The translations under genes were made by a program, and so were the position numbers. The notes beneath the pieces were generated by a model. The model was not told where the DNA came from, made no database searches, and saw only the letters and a list, made by a program, of their open reading frames with translations. From Eunapius fragilis (taxonomy: Eukaryota > Porifera > Demospongiae > Spongillida > Spongillidae), in contig OY811980.1 of the NCBI GenBank assembly GCA_963681505.1, forward strand, positions 124,001 to 188,000: a stretch of DNA of 64,000 nt, written 5' to 3'. Shown piece by piece: positions 61,405 to 64,000 of this stretch. How positions within the stretch are numbered: the first letter of the stretch is position 1; the number at the start of each line of letters is the position of its first letter.

Positions 61405-64000
61405 AATTTCCCATAGAAATGTATGGGTGGGAACCTACTTTTGAATCGCTTGGTAAACCCATACCAAAGCAGGTATGCTCTGGGTGGCATTAAAAAGAGA
61501 TAGAGGAGTGGTTACTGCTATCATCCATGTGTGCAATGGTTTGCTCATATTGCATGTCTCATCAACACCTCGATGCTAATATAGTCAATCTTTCCCATAG
61601 AGATGTATGGGTGGTTTCCCATAGGAATGTATGGGTGGGAACCTACTTTTGAATCGCTTTGTAAACCCATACCAAAGCAGGTATCCTCGGGGTGGCATTT
61701 AAAACAGATAGAGGAATGGTTACTGCTATCTTCCATGTGTGCAGTGGTTTGCTCATATTGCATGTCTCATCAACACCTCGATGCTAAGATAGTCAAAAAT
61801 TTCCCATAGAAATGTATGGGTGGGAACCTACTTTTGAATCGCTTGGTTAACCCATACCGAAGCAGGTATGCTCGGGGTGGCATTTAAATCTGATAGAGGA
61901 ATGGTTACTGCTATCTTCCATGTGTGCAGTGGTTTGCTCATATTGCATGTCTCATCAACACCTCGATGCTAAGATAGTCAAAAATTTCCCATAGAAATGT
62001 ATGGGTGGGAACCTACTTTTGAATCGCTTGGTAAACCCATACCAAAGCAGGTATGCTCGGGGTGGCATTAAAAAGAGATAGAGGAGTGGTTACTGCTATC
62101 TTCCATGTGTGCAGTGGTTTGCTCATTTTGCATGTCTCATCATCACCTCGATGCTAAGATAGTCAATATTTCCCATAGAGATGTATGGGTGGTTTCCCAT
62201 AGGAATGTATGGGTGGGAACCTACTATTGAATCGCTTGGTAAACCCATACCAAAGCAGGTATGCTCGGGGTGGCATTAAAAAGAGATAGAGGAGTGGTTA
62301 CTGCTATCTTCCATGTGTGCAGTGGTTTGCTCATATTGCATGTCTCATCAACACCTCGATGCTAAGATAGTCAAAAAATTTCCCATAGAAATGTATGGGT
62401 GGGAACCTACTTTTGAATCGCTTGGTAAACCCATACCAAAGCAGGTATGCTCTGGGTGGCATTAAAAAGAGATAGAGGAGTGGTTACTGCTATCATCCAT
62501 GTGTGCAATGGTTTGCTCATATTGCATGTCTCATCAACACCTCGATGCTAAGATAGTCAATCTTTCCCATAGAGATGTATGGGTGGTTTCCCATAGGAAT
62601 GTATGGGTGGGAACCTACTTTTGAATCGCTTTGTAAACCCATACCAAAGCAGGTATCCTCGGGGTGGCATTTAAAACAGATAGAGGAATGGTTACTGCTA
62701 TCTTCCATGTGTGCAGTGGTTTGCTCATATTGCATGTCTCATCAACACCTCGATGCTAAGATAGTCAAAAATTTCCCATAGAAATGTATGGGTGGGAACC
62801 TACTTTTGAATCGCTTGGTTAACCCATACCGAAGCAGGTATGCTCGGGGTGGCATTTAAATCTGATAGAGGAATGGTTACTGCTATCTTCCATGTGTGCA
62901 GTGGTTTGCTCATATTGCATGTCTCATCAACACCTCGATGCTAAGATAGTCAAAAATTTCCCATAGAAATGTATGGGTGGGAACCTACTTTTGAATCGCT
63001 TGGTAAACCCATACCAAAGCAGGTATGCTCGGGGTGGCATTAAAAAGAGATAGAGGAGTGGTTACTGCTATCTTCCATGTGTGCAGTGGTTTGCTCATTT
63101 TGCATGTCTCATCATCACCTCGATGCTAAGATAGTCAATATTTCCCATAGAGATGTATGGGTGGTTTCCCATAGGAATGTATGGGTGGGAACCTACTATT
63201 GAATCGCTTGGTAAACCCATACCAAAGCAGGTATGCTCGGGGTGGCATTAAAAAGAGATAGAGGAGTGGTTACTGCTATCTTCCATGTGTGCAGTGGTTT
63301 GCTCATATTGCATGTCTCATCAACACCTCGATGCTAAGATAGTCAAAAAATTTCCCATAGAAATGTATGCGTGGGAACCTACTTTTGAATCGCTTGGTAA
63401 ACCCATACCAAAGCAGGTATGCTCGGGGTGGCATTAAAAAGAGATAGAGGAGTGGTTACTGCTATCATCCATGTGTGCAATGGTTTGCTCATATTGCATG
63501 TCTCATCAACACCTCGATGCTAAGATAGTCAATCTTTCCCATAGAGATGTATGGGTGGTTTCCCATAGGAATGTATGGGTGGGAACCTACTTTTGAATCG
63601 CTTTGTAAACCCATACCAAAGCAGGTATCCTCGGGGTGGCATTTAAAACAGATAGAGGAATGGTTACTGCTATCTTCCATGTGTGCAGTGGTTTGCTCAT
63701 ATTGCATGTCTCATCAACACCTCGATGCTAAGATAGTCAAAAATTTCCCATAGAAATGTATGGGTGGGAACCTACTTTTGAATCGCTTGGTTAACCCATA
63801 CCGAAGCAGGTATGCTCGGGGTGGCATTTAAATCTGATAGAGGAATGGTTACTGCTATCTTCCATGTGTGCAGTGGTTTGCTCATATTGCATGTCTCATC
63901 AACACCTCGATGCTAAGATAGTCAAAAATTTCCCATAGAAATGTATGGGTGGGAACCTACTTTTGAATCGCTTGGTAAACCCATACCAAAGCAGGTATGC
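61405..64000 (+). repeat. Higher-order repeat, five-monomer unit of 972 bp, about 2.7 copies, running off the window
   Basis: 'gaacctac' anchors at 61639, 61824, 62009, 62217, 62403 and 62611 give monomers of 185, 185, 208, 186 and 208 bp, summing to 972. The marker 'gtgcaatggt' recurs at 61531, 62503 and 63475. The copies differ by a few substitutions, for example 'tatgcgtggg' near 63366. The block reaches the last base, so it probably continues beyond the window. Confidence 0.9.

Larger units (their letters stand above)
13934..64000 (+). repeat. Satellite DNA array, right block
   Basis: About 50 kb of the same satellite runs head-to-tail to the end of the window, in the same orientation as the left block, with no unrelated sequence in between. 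Monomers are 185/186, 198 or 208 bp. Four main variants of the central segment occur: cattaaaaagag (commonest), catttaaaacag (usually with 'tatcctcgg' and the 208-bp linker), catttaaatctg, and cattcaacagag. The last is seen only at about 31.99-35.45 kb. Sporadic indels mark single monomers: an extra T near 19884, a 6-bp loss near 54619 (ggcataacag) and a 2-bp loss near 50942. The sub-blocks listed separately are higher-order repeats; the rest (13.9-14.15, 27.1-32.3, 37.9-41.1, 47.8-49.2, 52.8-55.8, 57.3-59 and 60.9-61.4 kb) is mixed monomers with no gene. Confidence 0.97.

Noticed and set aside
1..64000. CRISPR array
   Set aside because: Repeats are 185-208 bp with no unique spacers, and the context is eukaryotic.
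1..64000. CENP-B box in the satellite
   Set aside because: No stretch of the monomer fits the core pattern TTCG....A..CGGG; the nearest, around 'ttttgaatcgcttgg', does not match.

Overview
The window is eukaryotic heterochromatin-type DNA, almost certainly from an animal. It holds two things: a long head-to-tail satellite array (about 59 kb, roughly 300 monomers by length) and one full-length Ty3/Gypsy LTR retrotransposon inserted in it. I see no host gene, tRNA, rRNA, CRISPR array or bacterial feature. An animal host is inferred from the retrotransposon: gag with a CCHC knuckle, a separate pol with protease-RT-RNase H-integrase order, and a primer site matching tRNA-Ser. The species cannot be named from the sequence.

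Layout. 1-8868: satellite. 8869-13933: retrotransposon, 5,065 bp, on the minus strand. It has two identical 129-bp LTRs, a 4-bp target duplication (CTAA), a primer binding site, gag, pol in the -1 frame, and a polypurine tract. 13934-64000: satellite continuing in the same orientation and, after the duplicated CTAA, at the same monomer position where it was interrupted.

The satellite has a basic monomer of 185/186 bp (five or six A's in a short A-tract). A 208-bp form carries a 24-bp tandem duplication of a small hairpin-forming segment, and a rarer 198-bp form has that duplication partly deleted. Linked variants of these monomers form nested higher-order repeats: a ~4,024-bp tandem duplication (about 14.15-22.2 kb), a 3,679-bp offset duplication (41.1-47.8 kb), a six-monomer 1,215-bp unit (32.3-35.6 kb), and five-monomer units of 985 bp (35.9-37.9 kb), 950 bp (59-60.9 kb) and 972 bp (61.4-64 kb). 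There are also offsets of 3,057, 1,154, 4,044, 1,942, 1,920 and 764 bp. This is the pattern expected of repeated unequal exchange in a centromeric or pericentromeric satellite.

The retrotransposon looks recent: its LTRs are identical, both frames are open and the target duplication is intact. Gag would form the particle. Pol, reached by a -1 frameshift inside an 88-nt overlap, supplies the enzymes. A serine tRNA would prime minus-strand synthesis and the G-rich tract would prime plus-strand synthesis. The many short open frames in the satellite on both strands are most simply a by-product of copying one short sequence hundreds of times, and I do not annotate them as genes.
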